Of a stretch of 47,249 nucleotides of DNA, positions 1 to 7,829 are shown piece by piece. Where the stretch lies: assembly GCA_903837785.1 (NCBI GenBank), contig CAILVY010000385.1:1-47249 (forward strand), written 5' to 3'. Below the pieces are notes generated by a model. The model had not been told where the DNA came from. It saw nothing but the letters and a program-made list of their open reading frames with translations, and searched no databases. The stretch is from Candidatus Hydrogenedentota bacterium (GTDB lineage Bacteria > Hydrogenedentota > Hydrogenedentia > Hydrogenedentales > CAILVY01). A program made the position numbers and the translations under genes. Position 1 is the stretch's first letter; every line of letters starts with the position of its first letter.

Positions 1-384
1 GCCGCCCGGCGCATAGAGCGTGGTCAGGGTAATGCCCGCCACGGCCGTGGGCAGCGCGAACGGAAGATCCACCAGTGCATTGGCCAGACGCTTCCCCGGA
101 AACGAGTAGCGCACCAGCACCCAGGCCGTCAGGAGCCCGAAGACCGCGTTCATTAGCGCGGCAAGAAAAGAGGCGCCGATCGTCAGCCGGTAGGAGGCGA
201 CGACGCGCGGGGCGGTGACGGCCTGCCAGAAGGCCGGCCAATCCATCGTGCTTGCCTTCAGGAAAAGTCCCGCAAGGGGGATGAGCACCACAAGGCTCAG
301 ATAGAAAAGCGTGATCGATCCCGTCAGCGCGAATCCCGGCAGGATGCTGTGCCGCTTCATCAAGAGCGAGGAAGTTCGCGTCAT
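1..384 (-). CDS. cysT: Sulfate ABC transporter permease CysT/CysU, 3' part cut by window edge
   Basis: This encodes the N-terminal 128 residues of an inner-membrane permease of the sulfate/thiosulfate ABC importer. The start reads MTRTSSLLMKRHSILPGF, followed by a transmembrane segment (TLFYLSLVVLIPLAGLFLK in the family; here ITLFYLSLVVLIPLAGLFLK), then RLTIGASFLAALMNAVFGLL and the family-typical LVDLPFALPTAVAGITL. The LPGF and PFALPTAVAGI signatures are characteristic of CysT/CysU. The start at 384 has a GGAG-like sequence about 9 nt upstream. An internal ATG at 360 (MKRHSILPGF) fits the usual family N-terminus but lacks a visible ribosome site. The gene diverges from cysH, which fits sulfate uptake feeding the reductase; the rest of the permease lies outside the window. 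Confidence 0.9.
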   Translation of the reverse strand, partial: MTRTSSLLMKRHSILPGFALTGSITLFYLSLVVLIPLAGLFLKASTMDWPAFWQAVTAPRVVASYRLTIGASFLAALMNAVFGLLTAWVLVRYSFPGKRLANALVDLPFALPTAVAGITLTTLYAPGG

Positions 385-569
385 CGCAGGAGGCTCCCGC
401 CCCGGGCTGTCCCGCGCTCTTCCGGTTTTGCCGGTGTAGACGTCTTCCGTCGCATGTGCTTCGCTCCCACTCCAGGTTCGCCGTGAACTCGCCCCGGGCT
501 GTCTCCGGGGGGAGCATCCAAGGACTTGCAGGCGAAACGCTCCATGGTGTATCTTTATTCCTGAGTATT

Positions 570-598
570 ATGATATACTTAAATTTGTTTAAATGCAA
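570..598 (-). promoter_or_regulatory. Candidate sigma70-type promoter for cysT
   Basis: On the minus strand TTGCAT (593-598) is followed after 17 nt by TATCAT (570-575), a 5/6 match to the -10 consensus. It lies in the AT-rich core, about 180 nt upstream of the cysT start. The -35 match is weak, so this is a candidate only. Confidence 0.35.
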
Positions 599-684
599 GC
601 AGCGGAATTCAAAGGAGATACGAGCCTTCGGCAGAAGCTCTGGCCCGCTTCTCCGGAATAAATCCACGGCACTGCACGTTATTC

Positions 685-713
685 TTTACAAAACAAGTAC
701 GAATACATTTGAT
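685..713 (+). promoter_or_regulatory. Candidate sigma70-type promoter for cysH
   Basis: TTTACA (685-690, 5/6 to the -35 consensus) is separated by 17 nt from TTTGAT (708-713, 4/6 to the -10 consensus). Transcription would begin near 720, leaving a leader of roughly 115 nt before the cysH start. Confidence 0.35.
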
Positions 714-834
714 TAATACAACGAGGGTGTTTCCCAGGACCGGCTGCCGGCACCGGCAAGACGGTTTCCGCAGGAAACAGTGGACCACGATACGGCTTCT
801 CATTGCGGGGCCAATCGCAGCAGGGAGGAAGACA

Positions 835-1572
835 ATGACGACGGCCAGCCTATCGCTCTCTTTGGAGGAGCTGGAAACCTTGAGTCCGGAGCAGTTGCTG
901 CAGTGGGCGCACGCGGAACACGGGGATCGCGCGGGCATCATTACGAGCTTCCAGGACACGGGCAGCGTGATCGTGGACCTGGCGCAGCGCGTGGCGCCCG
1001 GGTTGCGGGTGCTCACAGTGGATACGCTGCGGCTTCATCCGGAAACCTATGCGCTGCTCGAACGCATGGAGCAACGTTACGGCATCACGATCGAGCGGTT
1101 CACTCCGGACCCGGAGCGGCTCCGTCGCATGGTTGAGCAGCACGGCGAATACCTGTTCTTCGATACGAAGGCCAAGCAGGAATTCTGCTGCGAAGTGCGC
1201 AAAGTGGGCCCCAACCAGCGCGCGCTGGCCACGCTGGACGTATGGTTCACCGGCCTGCGGCGGGATCAGTCGGCCTTTCGCAAGGCCACGCCGAAAGTGA
1301 GCCGGGTGAAGCAGCCCGACGGCCGCCACATCCTCAAGATAGCCCCGTTGGCGGACTGGACCCAGGAGGAGGTGGACGCTTATCTCGAAGCGCATGCCGT
1401 GCCGAAGAATACGCTCTACGAACAGGGCTACACGAGCATCGGATGCATGATCTGCACAACGCCCACCCGCGCAGGCGAGGACAAGCGCGCGGGCCGTTGG
1501 CGCTGGCTCAATCAGCACAGCGCGGGCGAGAAGAAGGAGTGCGGGATACACACCTTCGCCAGCGGCATCTGA
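835..1572 (+). CDS. cysH: Assimilatory adenylyl-sulfate (APS) reductase, CysH family, 4Fe-4S type
   Basis: A 245-residue cytoplasmic enzyme that reduces activated sulfate to sulfite. Cysteine pair C118-C119 (FCCEVRKVGP) and C204-x2-C207 (GCMIC) form the CC...CxxC set that binds a 4Fe-4S cluster. In this family that set marks enzymes using APS rather than PAPS. The C-terminal ECGIH motif carries the catalytic cysteine, about C236. The fold core includes SFQDTGSVIVDL and LDVWFTGLRRDQS. The ATG at 835 is chosen because GGGAGGA lies 7 nt upstream; the frame is open farther upstream, but that stretch is not family-like. It converges on the sulfite reductase fusion with only 10 nt between stop codons, so the next pathway enzyme is the immediate neighbour. 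Confidence 0.93.
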   Translation: MTTASLSLSLEELETLSPEQLLQWAHAEHGDRAGIITSFQDTGSVIVDLAQRVAPGLRVLTVDTLRLHPETYALLERMEQRYGITIERFTPDPERLRRMVEQHGEYLFFDTKAKQEFCCEVRKVGPNQRALATLDVWFTGLRRDQSAFRKATPKVSRVKQPDGRHILKIAPLADWTQEEVDAYLEAHAVPKNTLYEQGYTSIGCMICTTPTRAGEDKRAGRWRWLNQHSAGEKKECGIHTFASGI

Positions 1573-1582
1573 GGGCGCGGGC

Positions 1583-4500
1583 TCAGCCGCCCGCAGCCTC
1601 CTCGCAGGTGACGGAACAGCGCTTCATCTTGCGCAGCGATATGGCTCCGACCGGGCAGATGTTGATGCAGTTGCCGCAACGGATGCAGTTGTCGCTGTCA
1701 ATCCAGATGTACGTGGCCTCGGCGGCCGCGCCTGCCGGCACCTCGGTCCACGCGCGCGGCGCGCCGTCGTCATCGCGTTCGAGGCGGCTGAGGCGGCGGA
1801 TGCAATCGCGGGGAGAAACCCGGATGCACCAGTCGCAATGGATGCACTTGTCCTGGTCAATCTCGAACTTGTGATTGCAGAGGTAGCAGCGCCAGGCATG
1901 CGTGTCGGCGTCTTCGCGCGGGTAGCCCAACTCCACTTCGGTTGATCCGCCGCGTTCGGTCACGGCGGTCACGGAGATTTCGGGGGGGTAGACGAGATCG
2001 TGGTCTCGGGTGCGTCCCGTGAGCGGGGCGGATTCCACCTGAATCACGGTTCTTCTGCGCGGTCCGCCCATCAGGAACGTGTCCATCTCGTCGGCCGCGG
2101 CCTTGCCGTCGGCCACGGAGTGAATGACGTCGCCGCTGCCGGAAGCGAAATCGCCGGCCATGAAGAGCTTGGGATGCGTCGTGCGTCGCGCGGCCTGCGC
2201 GGCCGTCACGCCCGCCGGCAGCAGCCCCCCCTCGGGCGTCTGGCCAATCGCGAAGATGACGGTGCTGCACGGCAGGTCGAACTCACTGTCCGCGATGGGA
2301 ATGAAGCGCGGCTTGCCGCTGCTGTCCGGCTCGCCGAGCAGATTCCGCTGAAAACGCACCGCCGCGAGCCGTCCGTCCTGAAGCTGTGCGGAGACGGGTG
2401 TTACAAGGGTTTCCACACGGATGTCCTCTTCGCGCAGTTCGTGGAGTTCCTCTTGGCTGGCCGCCATCTGTGCTTCTCCGCGGCGGTACAGGATGGCTAC
2501 CCTTGCGGCGGCGCCGGCCAGGCGCCGCGCTGCGCGGGAACAGTCCACCGCCGTGAAGCCACCGCCGATGACCAGCACATCCTGGCCGAGTGCCAACGCC
2601 TCGCCGGCGTTGTACCGGTGCATGAAATCGAGGCCTTCGAACCCTGCGCCCTCCGGCAGTCCATCCAGGCGCAGGCGAATGGCGCGGTTCGCTCCAGCCG
2701 CCACGAGCACGGCGTCATGCGTTTCCAGGAGCCCGGCAATCCGGTCGCCGTCCATGGGCTCGCCGAGGCGCACTTCAATGCCGCTTTCCACGATGGGCGC
2801 GATGTCTTCGTCCACGACCCGGGGCGGCAGGCGAAACGCTGGGATGGCCCGGACCTGTCCCCCCAGGCACTGTTCCCGCTCGAAGAGGGTTACCGCGTGG
2901 CCATAGCGCCGGAGTTCACGCGCGGCGGCCAGGCCCGCCGGCCCGCCGCCGATGACCGCCACCCGTTTCCCGCTGGGGCCGAACCACGGGGCGAGGACTT
3001 CGCTCCTGCCGGACTTGCCATCGGCCGCGGCCCGCTTCAAATGGCAGATTCGAACGGCGCCGCGCGTGCTGCTCCACTGATACCGGCACCGCGACTCGCA
3101 CGGCCGCGTGCAGACCCGTCCCAGAACGCCCGGCAGCACGTTGTCTTCCTGATTGATGCGATGGGCGGCGTCGAAGTCGCCCCGGGCTATGTGACGGATG
3201 TATTCAGGCACATTTGTCTTGGCGGGGCACGCTTCCTGGCAGGGGATGTCGCGCGCCACCGTCTTGTGATCCAGCGCGCTGCCGCCGGACCCGGTGAACA
3301 CAGAAAACTCCAGCGGATTGACCGCGCGCACGTAGGCGATTCCGAGCGCGTTCACCGCATTCTGATAGGGCGCGACGCCCCCACGCCGGACGTGTTCGGC
3401 AAGGGTCTCGCCGGTTGCGGCGGCCAGCAGCGTGTCCAGGATCGCGGTGACTACGCGAAGGCAGTCGCCCGTCTTGAACTCGCCCAGAATGTCGCCGAAG
3501 TGATCCTCCGTGCCGCCGAGAGAGATTTGATAGCCTTCCGCGGAGCCGCTTTCCTCGCGGATGCGCAGGCCGCGCAGGCCGATGTCCGCAATGCGGTATT
3601 GAGAACACGCGTTGGGACAACCGGAAATGTTGATAAGAACCTGATTCCGGATCGGGGCGTACTTCTCCGCGTGCACGATTGCCTGAAGCTGGTCGAAGAG
3701 GCGGTGCGTGCTCGATACCGCCAGCGGGCAATAGGTTGTGCCAACGCAGGAAACCACGTCCTGCAGGGCGTGGAAGCCTTCGGTGCGGAAACCCAGGTCC
3801 TCGACGGCCTGGCGCAGGGCCTGAAGGCGGTCCGGACGAATGCCGTGCAACTCGAGGTTCTGCCGGTTTGTGCTGTAGACGTTCTTGTCGCCGTAAATGT
3901 CCGCGAGATCGGCAATGCGCGCCAGCGCCTCCGAGGCGAGTTCTCCCTTTGGAATCATGATACGCTGAATGGCGAGGCCGTCCGAGCCCGCGGGCGTTTC
4001 CGCCAGCAGGGGGCGGTCCGGCACCGGCGCATCGCAATCTTCGAACGGCGCCGTCTCAAAACGGCTGCGGTCCACCCCCTCCGCGTCCAGAATGGCATTC
4101 AGCAATTCCCGGCAGCGCCCGATGCCCAGGCGCTGCACCACGAACTTCAGGCGCGCATACATACGGATGTAGCGATCGCCATGATCGCGGAAGAGGATGC
4201 CGATGGCGCGGCACACCGCCGTGGCCGCTTCCGGCGGCACGAACGTGTAGAGCGGCTGGGCGATGAAGGGCTGCCAACCCAAACCGCCGCCTATATTCAC
4301 CTGAAACCCGGTCTCGCGACTGCCGTCCGCGCCCCGGCGCGCCACGGCAACCAGGCCCGTGCAATTAATGTGGGGCTGGCCGCAGCCGCCCGCGCACCCG
4401 GAATACGTAATCTTGTACTTGCGCGGAAGATTGTCCAGATCCCGGGCCGCCGTGAGGGCTTCCGCCGCCGCCTTCGCATACGGCAGCACGTCAAAGCGGC

Positions 4501-4924
4501 GGTGCGGGCAGATGGACGCCCACGGACATGCCGCCACGTTGCGCGTCACGTCGCCGCAGCCGTGAAAGGTGCTCATGCCCGCCGCCTGGAGGTCCCGCAG
4601 AAGCCACGGCAGGTCCTTGAGCTGAACGCAATGAAACTGAGCGGACTGGCGGGTCGTAAACGAAATGAGGCCCGGGGAATAGCGCGCGGAAAGCCGCGCG
4701 AGATCCCGCGCCTGCACCGAGCTCATCTTCCCGCCCGGAATCACCACCCGCGCCATGTGGTTGCCGGCCTGCCGCGAGTGATAGATCCCGTACCACTTGC
4801 CAATAGCCATCTCCTCGCGCGTCATCGAACCCTTCCGGGCAATCTCGTCGAAATCGAGGATCAACCCCGCATCCTTGACGGCCTCTTCATCACTCCGCAG
4901 TTGTCTTTCCAGCTTCCGCTGCAT
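1583..4924 (-). CDS. Sulfite reductase - GltD-like NAD(P)H oxidoreductase - ferredoxin fusion
   Basis: A 1113-residue three-part enzyme. Residues ~20-545 are a siroheme nitrite/sulfite reductase with GCAGGCGQPHINCTG (~178), CVGTTYC (~393) and SGCPNAC (~435), the Cx5C and Cx3C ligands of the coupled siroheme/4Fe-4S centre. Residues ~560-950 match the glutamate synthase small subunit: an N-terminal CQEACPAKTNVPEYI cluster segment, a dinucleotide fold VAVIGGGPAGLAAARELRR (~652), a second fold VLVIGGGFTAVDCSRAARR (~781) and MAGDFASGSGDVIHSVADGK (~920). Residues ~1011-1113 are a two-cluster ferredoxin with a classical CIRCGNCINICP. The inferred electron path is NAD(P)H, FAD, Fe-S, siroheme, reducing sulfite (less likely nitrite). 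One ferredoxin ligand position is Ser1037 instead of Cys. ATG 4924 is used; TTG 4930 has a better-spaced GGAG, and ATG 4999 lies upstream of the candidate -10. Confidence 0.9.
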   Translation of the reverse strand: MQRKLERQLRSDEEAVKDAGLILDFDEIARKGSMTREEMAIGKWYGIYHSRQAGNHMARVVIPGGKMSSVQARDLARLSARYSPGLISFTTRQSAQFHCVQLKDLPWLLRDLQAAGMSTFHGCGDVTRNVAACPWASICPHRRFDVLPYAKAAAEALTAARDLDNLPRKYKITYSGCAGGCGQPHINCTGLVAVARRGADGSRETGFQVNIGGGLGWQPFIAQPLYTFVPPEAATAVCRAIGILFRDHGDRYIRMYARLKFVVQRLGIGRCRELLNAILDAEGVDRSRFETAPFEDCDAPVPDRPLLAETPAGSDGLAIQRIMIPKGELASEALARIADLADIYGDKNVYSTNRQNLELHGIRPDRLQALRQAVEDLGFRTEGFHALQDVVSCVGTTYCPLAVSSTHRLFDQLQAIVHAEKYAPIRNQVLINISGCPNACSQYRIADIGLRGLRIREESGSAEGYQISLGGTEDHFGDILGEFKTGDCLRVVTAILDTLLAAATGETLAEHVRRGGVAPYQNAVNALGIAYVRAVNPLEFSVFTGSGGSALDHKTVARDIPCQEACPAKTNVPEYIRHIARGDFDAAHRINQEDNVLPGVLGRVCTRPCESRCRYQWSSTRGAVRICHLKRAAADGKSGRSEVLAPWFGPSGKRVAVIGGGPAGLAAARELRRYGHAVTLFEREQCLGGQVRAIPAFRLPPRVVDEDIAPIVESGIEVRLGEPMDGDRIAGLLETHDAVLVAAGANRAIRLRLDGLPEGAGFEGLDFMHRYNAGEALALGQDVLVIGGGFTAVDCSRAARRLAGAAARVAILYRRGEAQMAASQEELHELREEDIRVETLVTPVSAQLQDGRLAAVRFQRNLLGEPDSSGKPRFIPIADSEFDLPCSTVIFAIGQTPEGGLLPAGVTAAQAARRTTHPKLFMAGDFASGSGDVIHSVADGKAAADEMDTFLMGGPRRRTVIQVESAPLTGRTRDHDLVYPPEISVTAVTERGGSTEVELGYPREDADTHAWRCYLCNHKFEIDQDKCIHCDWCIRVSPRDCIRRLSRLERDDDGAPRAWTEVPAGAAAEATYIWIDSDNCIRCGNCINICPVGAISLRKMKRCSVTCEEAAGG

Positions 4925-4990
4925 GGGCAATGTCTTCTCCAGGTGCTGTTTGGGAACGGCCTGAGCGAACACTAGTGTATGTTGACAAGA

Positions 4991-4996
4991 ATTGTA
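4991..4996 (-). promoter_or_regulatory. Candidate -10 element for the sulfite reductase fusion
   Basis: TACAAT on the minus strand (5/6 to consensus) sits in a short AT-rich island about 60 nt upstream of the preferred starts. No convincing -35 is visible at 16-19 nt. It would place transcription start downstream of the alternative ATG at 4999, favouring the 4924/4930 starts. Confidence 0.3.
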
Positions 4997-5123
4997 CATT
5001 ATTTCCGGCGGCGCGTGCCTCACGGCCGGGCGGGGGGTTGGCACGGCCTGTCTTCCCGGATACGTAGAGGGCGGCACTGCACACGGCATTCAGTGGTGAA
5101 GGCGTTTTTCGCGCAGTCCCCGT

Positions 5124-5222
5124 TTATCCGAAGAAGAGCATCGCAATGCCGGCAAAGAAGAGCCCGGCAACCAAGGCGCCCAAGGCGTACAATCCGAACA
5201 GAGTCTCGAAGTAGGTACCCAT
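5124..5222 (-). CDS. 32-residue single-pass membrane microprotein
   Basis: A very short gene reading MGTYFETLFGLYALGALV followed by AGLFFAGIAMLFFG and a TAA stop. Almost the whole chain after residue 5 is hydrophobic, with small residues (G, A) alternating with bulky ones, giving one membrane helix with a possible helix-packing Gly face. The start is supported by a strong ribosome site, AGGAGG, eight nt upstream, one of the best in the window. It lies between the MFS transporter (81 nt upstream) and the sulfite reductase fusion on the same strand. I do not recognise a family; it could be a subunit-like partner of a membrane complex or transporter. Small size means chance coding cannot be excluded. 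Confidence 0.6.
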   Translation of the reverse strand: MGTYFETLFGLYALGALVAGLFFAGIAMLFFG

Positions 5223-5303
5223 GACGGTTTCCTCCTGAATGCACCCTACACCCGGATCCCGGAAACGCGCAACCCCTGCTCCGAGGCCCAGCTTCGCGTC
5301 TCC

Positions 5304-6815
5304 CTACGAGTCATTTCTATCGGCCGCCGCTGTCTTGTCGCGGTCGTCTTCCCGGGAGGGACTGCTGAAGAACTCGCCGATGGACCGAAGTCCTGCGACG
5401 GTGGAGACGTTTCGGACGAGGCGTTCGACCTCGGCGAAGAATTCACGGCGGACGATGGAGTGGGGGACTTCGCCTTCTTCGCGGACGGCGAGCAGGCGGT
5501 GGATGGCATAGAGTCCGAAGACGAAGGAGAGGAGGAAGACGAAGTCAAGCCCGCGCAGGTGGAGCGCGGGCACCGCGATGGCCAGGGGATGCGCGGGGTC
5601 GGTGATTCGCCAGTTCAGGACGATGCTGAGATCGTATTGATCGAAGAGGTCGGCCGCGCAGCCCGCAACAATGGGGGCAATGCTTGCGGCGATGCCCTGC
5701 ACAAGCGCGTTGAACGCGAGGTAGGGCGTTGCGCCGCCGCGCGGGGCGCTGAGGAGGACGAGGTTGTTTGCGGCCAGCGCCACGCCGGCGGTGGCGATGC
5801 CGCCGAAGGCGTGGAAGGCGATGGCCATGGCCAGGGCGGTGTGGTGTCCGGGCGTGCTCATGAGCGGCCAGAGCAGGAGGCACAGGAAGTACATGGGGAC
5901 CGTGAGGTTGAGCACGGACTTGTTGTTGAAGCGGTCGGAGATGCGCCCCCAGACATGGAAGAACACGAGATTCGAGACCTGGCTCAACACAGTGAGGCCG
6001 AGGACCCAGGTCATGTTGAGATGCAGGTTCTTGATCATGTAGACGGGGAAGAAGGGTCCGGAGAAGTTCGTTGCGAAGCACCACGCCCCGAGGAACATCA
6101 CGAGTGCGCGGAAATTGAGATCGCCATAGGGAGTCGAGACCACCTGCATGATGCCGTTGCGCGGCGCGGTGCGCATCGGAGGCTCCGGGACGCGGGCCAG
6201 GGCAAAGACCCCCGCGTAGCCCGAGAGCGCGCCCGCGAAGTAGATGAGGGCGTAGGCGCCGTATGCATTGCCGAAATGCGCCTTGTACAGATCGACACCC
6301 ATGCCGCCCAGGAGGCTCACGACCGCGCCCGCGGCCGTCGCCAGCATCATCCGCTTGCTGAAGAACGAGGCCATGAGGTGTTCGGGGACCACGTCGCGAA
6401 TCCACGAGGTGAACGCGCAGCCCGTGATGGCGGAAAGTCCGAAGTAGATCGCAAGGAGCGCGAGAAACGAGCTCACCCGCCACGGCGGCGGCACCCAGAG
6501 GGGCACGGCGGCCACGAGCACCCACATGCTTCGGGCCACGAATGCCGAGACGACCGTGAGCATCTTGCGCTGCCGGGTGCGCTCGACGAGGAAGACTACG
6601 GGGATCTGAAGGGCCTGCGAGAGCGGCCCGATGGCACCGATCAGGCCAACAACGAGATTGGACGCGCCCAGCAGGACGGCGAACGCGATCATGAACGGGC
6701 CGAGGGTGAACGCGAAGGCCATTTGCCCGAACGCGCCGTCCCAAAGGAGCATGCGCAGTCCGGTGCGGACCTCGCGTTCCTCGAACGTCTCCACTGGACG
6801 CAACCACCCGCTCAT
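5304..6815 (-). CDS. MFS transporter
   Basis: A 503-residue inner-membrane protein with about twelve hydrophobic segments, such as FTLGPFMIAFAVLLGASNLV, VVGLIGAIGPLSQALQIPVV and SSFLALLAIYFGLSAITGCA. A basic loop, VERTRQRKML, follows the second or third helix, resembling the conserved MFS loop 2-3 motif. The N-terminal WDGAFGQMAFAFTLGPFMIA resembles the uncharacterised MFS proteins common in Planctomycete/Hydrogenedentes-like genomes. The C-terminal ~60 residues are hydrophilic. The substrate cannot be read from the sequence. It follows the YddG-type exporter on the same strand after an 81-nt gap, so co-transcription with the upstream run is possible but not certain. The ribosome site is weak (GGGAACC about 15 nt upstream). 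Confidence 0.85.
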   Translation of the reverse strand: MSGWLRPVETFEEREVRTGLRMLLWDGAFGQMAFAFTLGPFMIAFAVLLGASNLVVGLIGAIGPLSQALQIPVVFLVERTRQRKMLTVVSAFVARSMWVLVAAVPLWVPPPWRVSSFLALLAIYFGLSAITGCAFTSWIRDVVPEHLMASFFSKRMMLATAAGAVVSLLGGMGVDLYKAHFGNAYGAYALIYFAGALSGYAGVFALARVPEPPMRTAPRNGIMQVVSTPYGDLNFRALVMFLGAWCFATNFSGPFFPVYMIKNLHLNMTWVLGLTVLSQVSNLVFFHVWGRISDRFNNKSVLNLTVPMYFLCLLLWPLMSTPGHHTALAMAIAFHAFGGIATAGVALAANNLVLLSAPRGGATPYLAFNALVQGIAASIAPIVAGCAADLFDQYDLSIVLNWRITDPAHPLAIAVPALHLRGLDFVFLLSFVFGLYAIHRLLAVREEGEVPHSIVRREFFAEVERLVRNVSTVAGLRSIGEFFSSPSREDDRDKTAAADRNDS

Positions 6816-6896
6816 AAGGACAACTGGTTCCCGTTAGATTGGGGGTGAGTATAGCCGATGACGAAGAGCGGCGCGAATGGCGGAGGGCAACCTGCT

Positions 6897-7829
6897 TCAG
6901 TCCAGCGACGCGCGTTTGCAGAGCAACGCGCCCGCCACAACCAGTGCGCACCCGATCCAGAGGCTCATGCCCAGGGGCACGCCCAGATACAGGCTGCTGA
7001 TGGCGGTCGAGAGCACCGGGATGAAATAGGAGAGCGAGGCGACGAGAACGAGGTTGCCCCGGCGCATGGCCACGTCCCAGAACGCATAGCCCAACCAGGT
7101 CGGACAAAGGCCCGTATAGAGCAACTCGGCCGCCACGCGCGGGCTCCAATGCGTGTTCTCGTGCACACCGAGCCGCAGCAAAAAGACGGCGAGCGCGGAC
7201 GCCAGCAGAAAGATCGGGGTGGCCAGTGCGTCGTCACTGGAGGCCCACACGCGGCTGAGCGCGCTGTACAGCGCCCACAGGACCGCGCCCGTGAACGCGA
7301 AGCCGTAGGGCACGGCATTTGCCCGGAGGTTTCCCGCAAATCCTGACAGCGATACGGCGCCGCCGCTCGACATGGCGAGGACCACGCCTCCGCAGGCCAC
7401 GGCAATGCCCGCCGCGAGCAGCGGCGCGCGGACCCGCTTCCGCAACAACAGCGCAGCCAGCAACAACGTGAGGCTCGGCCACAGATAATTGAGAATGCCG
7501 GCCTCAATAACTTGCTCCCGCGTGTGCGACAGGCCGATGGCGAGATAGAAACAGAGCATGTATCCCACGAAGAGCGCGCCGCAGCCCCACAAGTAGCGCC
7601 GGGGCAACTTCAACGCTCCGCGAAACGCGCCGGGATGAAGAAGCAAGTGGATCGCGCCCGCGCCGCCGCCCACTCCGAGCATCAGCGCGCCCGAAGTGAG
7701 CGTCCCAAGCTCTTCGGCCAGGCTCCGGGAAAACGCAATCGTCGATCCCCACATGAGGATGGAGCCGATGCCCAATGCGGTCGGCAACGCCGTTCCCGTG
7801 AGCCTGTCCTGTTCGGAAGGGCTATCCAT
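6897..7829 (-). CDS. DMT/EamA-superfamily exporter, YddG-like (aromatic amino acid exporter type)
   Basis: A 310-residue inner-membrane protein with about ten hydrophobic helices in two EamA repeats. Segments IEAGILNYLWPSLTLLLAAL, LGYAFWDVAMRRGNLVLVAS and YFIPVLSTAISSLYLGVPL align by eye with E. coli YddG (IEVGMVNYLWPSLTILFAIL; AYAAWNVGILHGN; YFTPVLSSALAAVLLSAPL), which exports aromatic amino acids and some other metabolites. The start codon lies inside the end of the upstream URO-D gene (8-nt overlap), so the two are translationally coupled. That coupling suggests transport of a substrate or product of the neighbouring methyltransferase/hydrolase genes, but this is inference. Confidence 0.85.
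   Translation of the reverse strand: MDSPSEQDRLTGTALPTALGIGSILMWGSTIAFSRSLAEELGTLTSGALMLGVGGGAGAIHLLLHPGAFRGALKLPRRYLWGCGALFVGYMLCFYLAIGLSHTREQVIEAGILNYLWPSLTLLLAALLLRKRVRAPLLAAGIAVACGGVVLAMSSGGAVSLSGFAGNLRANAVPYGFAFTGAVLWALYSALSRVWASSDDALATPIFLLASALAVFLLRLGVHENTHWSPRVAAELLYTGLCPTWLGYAFWDVAMRRGNLVLVASLSYFIPVLSTAISSLYLGVPLGMSLWIGCALVVAGALLCKRASLD

Larger units (their letters stand above)
385..834. other. Divergent cysT/cysH intergenic region
   Basis: This 450-nt gap contains an AT-rich core (about 548-720) that contrasts with the GC-rich surroundings and holds the best promoter candidates for both genes. A 54-codon minus-strand frame (381-545) starts beside the predicted cysT transcription start and ends in an ATGA overlap with the cysT start. 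Its Pro/Gly/Arg-rich composition makes it doubtful as a real leader peptide. I see no SAM-riboswitch consensus. The GC-rich stretch at 735-790 could fold, but I cannot assign it to a known RNA family. Confidence 0.5.

Noticed and set aside
720-800. SAM- or cobalamin-type riboswitch upstream of cysH
   Set aside because: GC-rich folding potential exists, but none of the conserved core segments of those riboswitches could be found.
709-834. In-frame upstream extension of cysH from a TTG at 709
   Set aside because: No ribosome site, it overlaps the promoter candidate, and APS reductases start where the ATG at 835 does.
2000-4975. 991-codon open frame on the plus strand across the sulfite reductase fusion
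   Set aside because: It is antisense to a gene with clear catalytic motifs, has no ribosome site or family-like content, and reflects GC-rich third codon positions that suppress stop codons.
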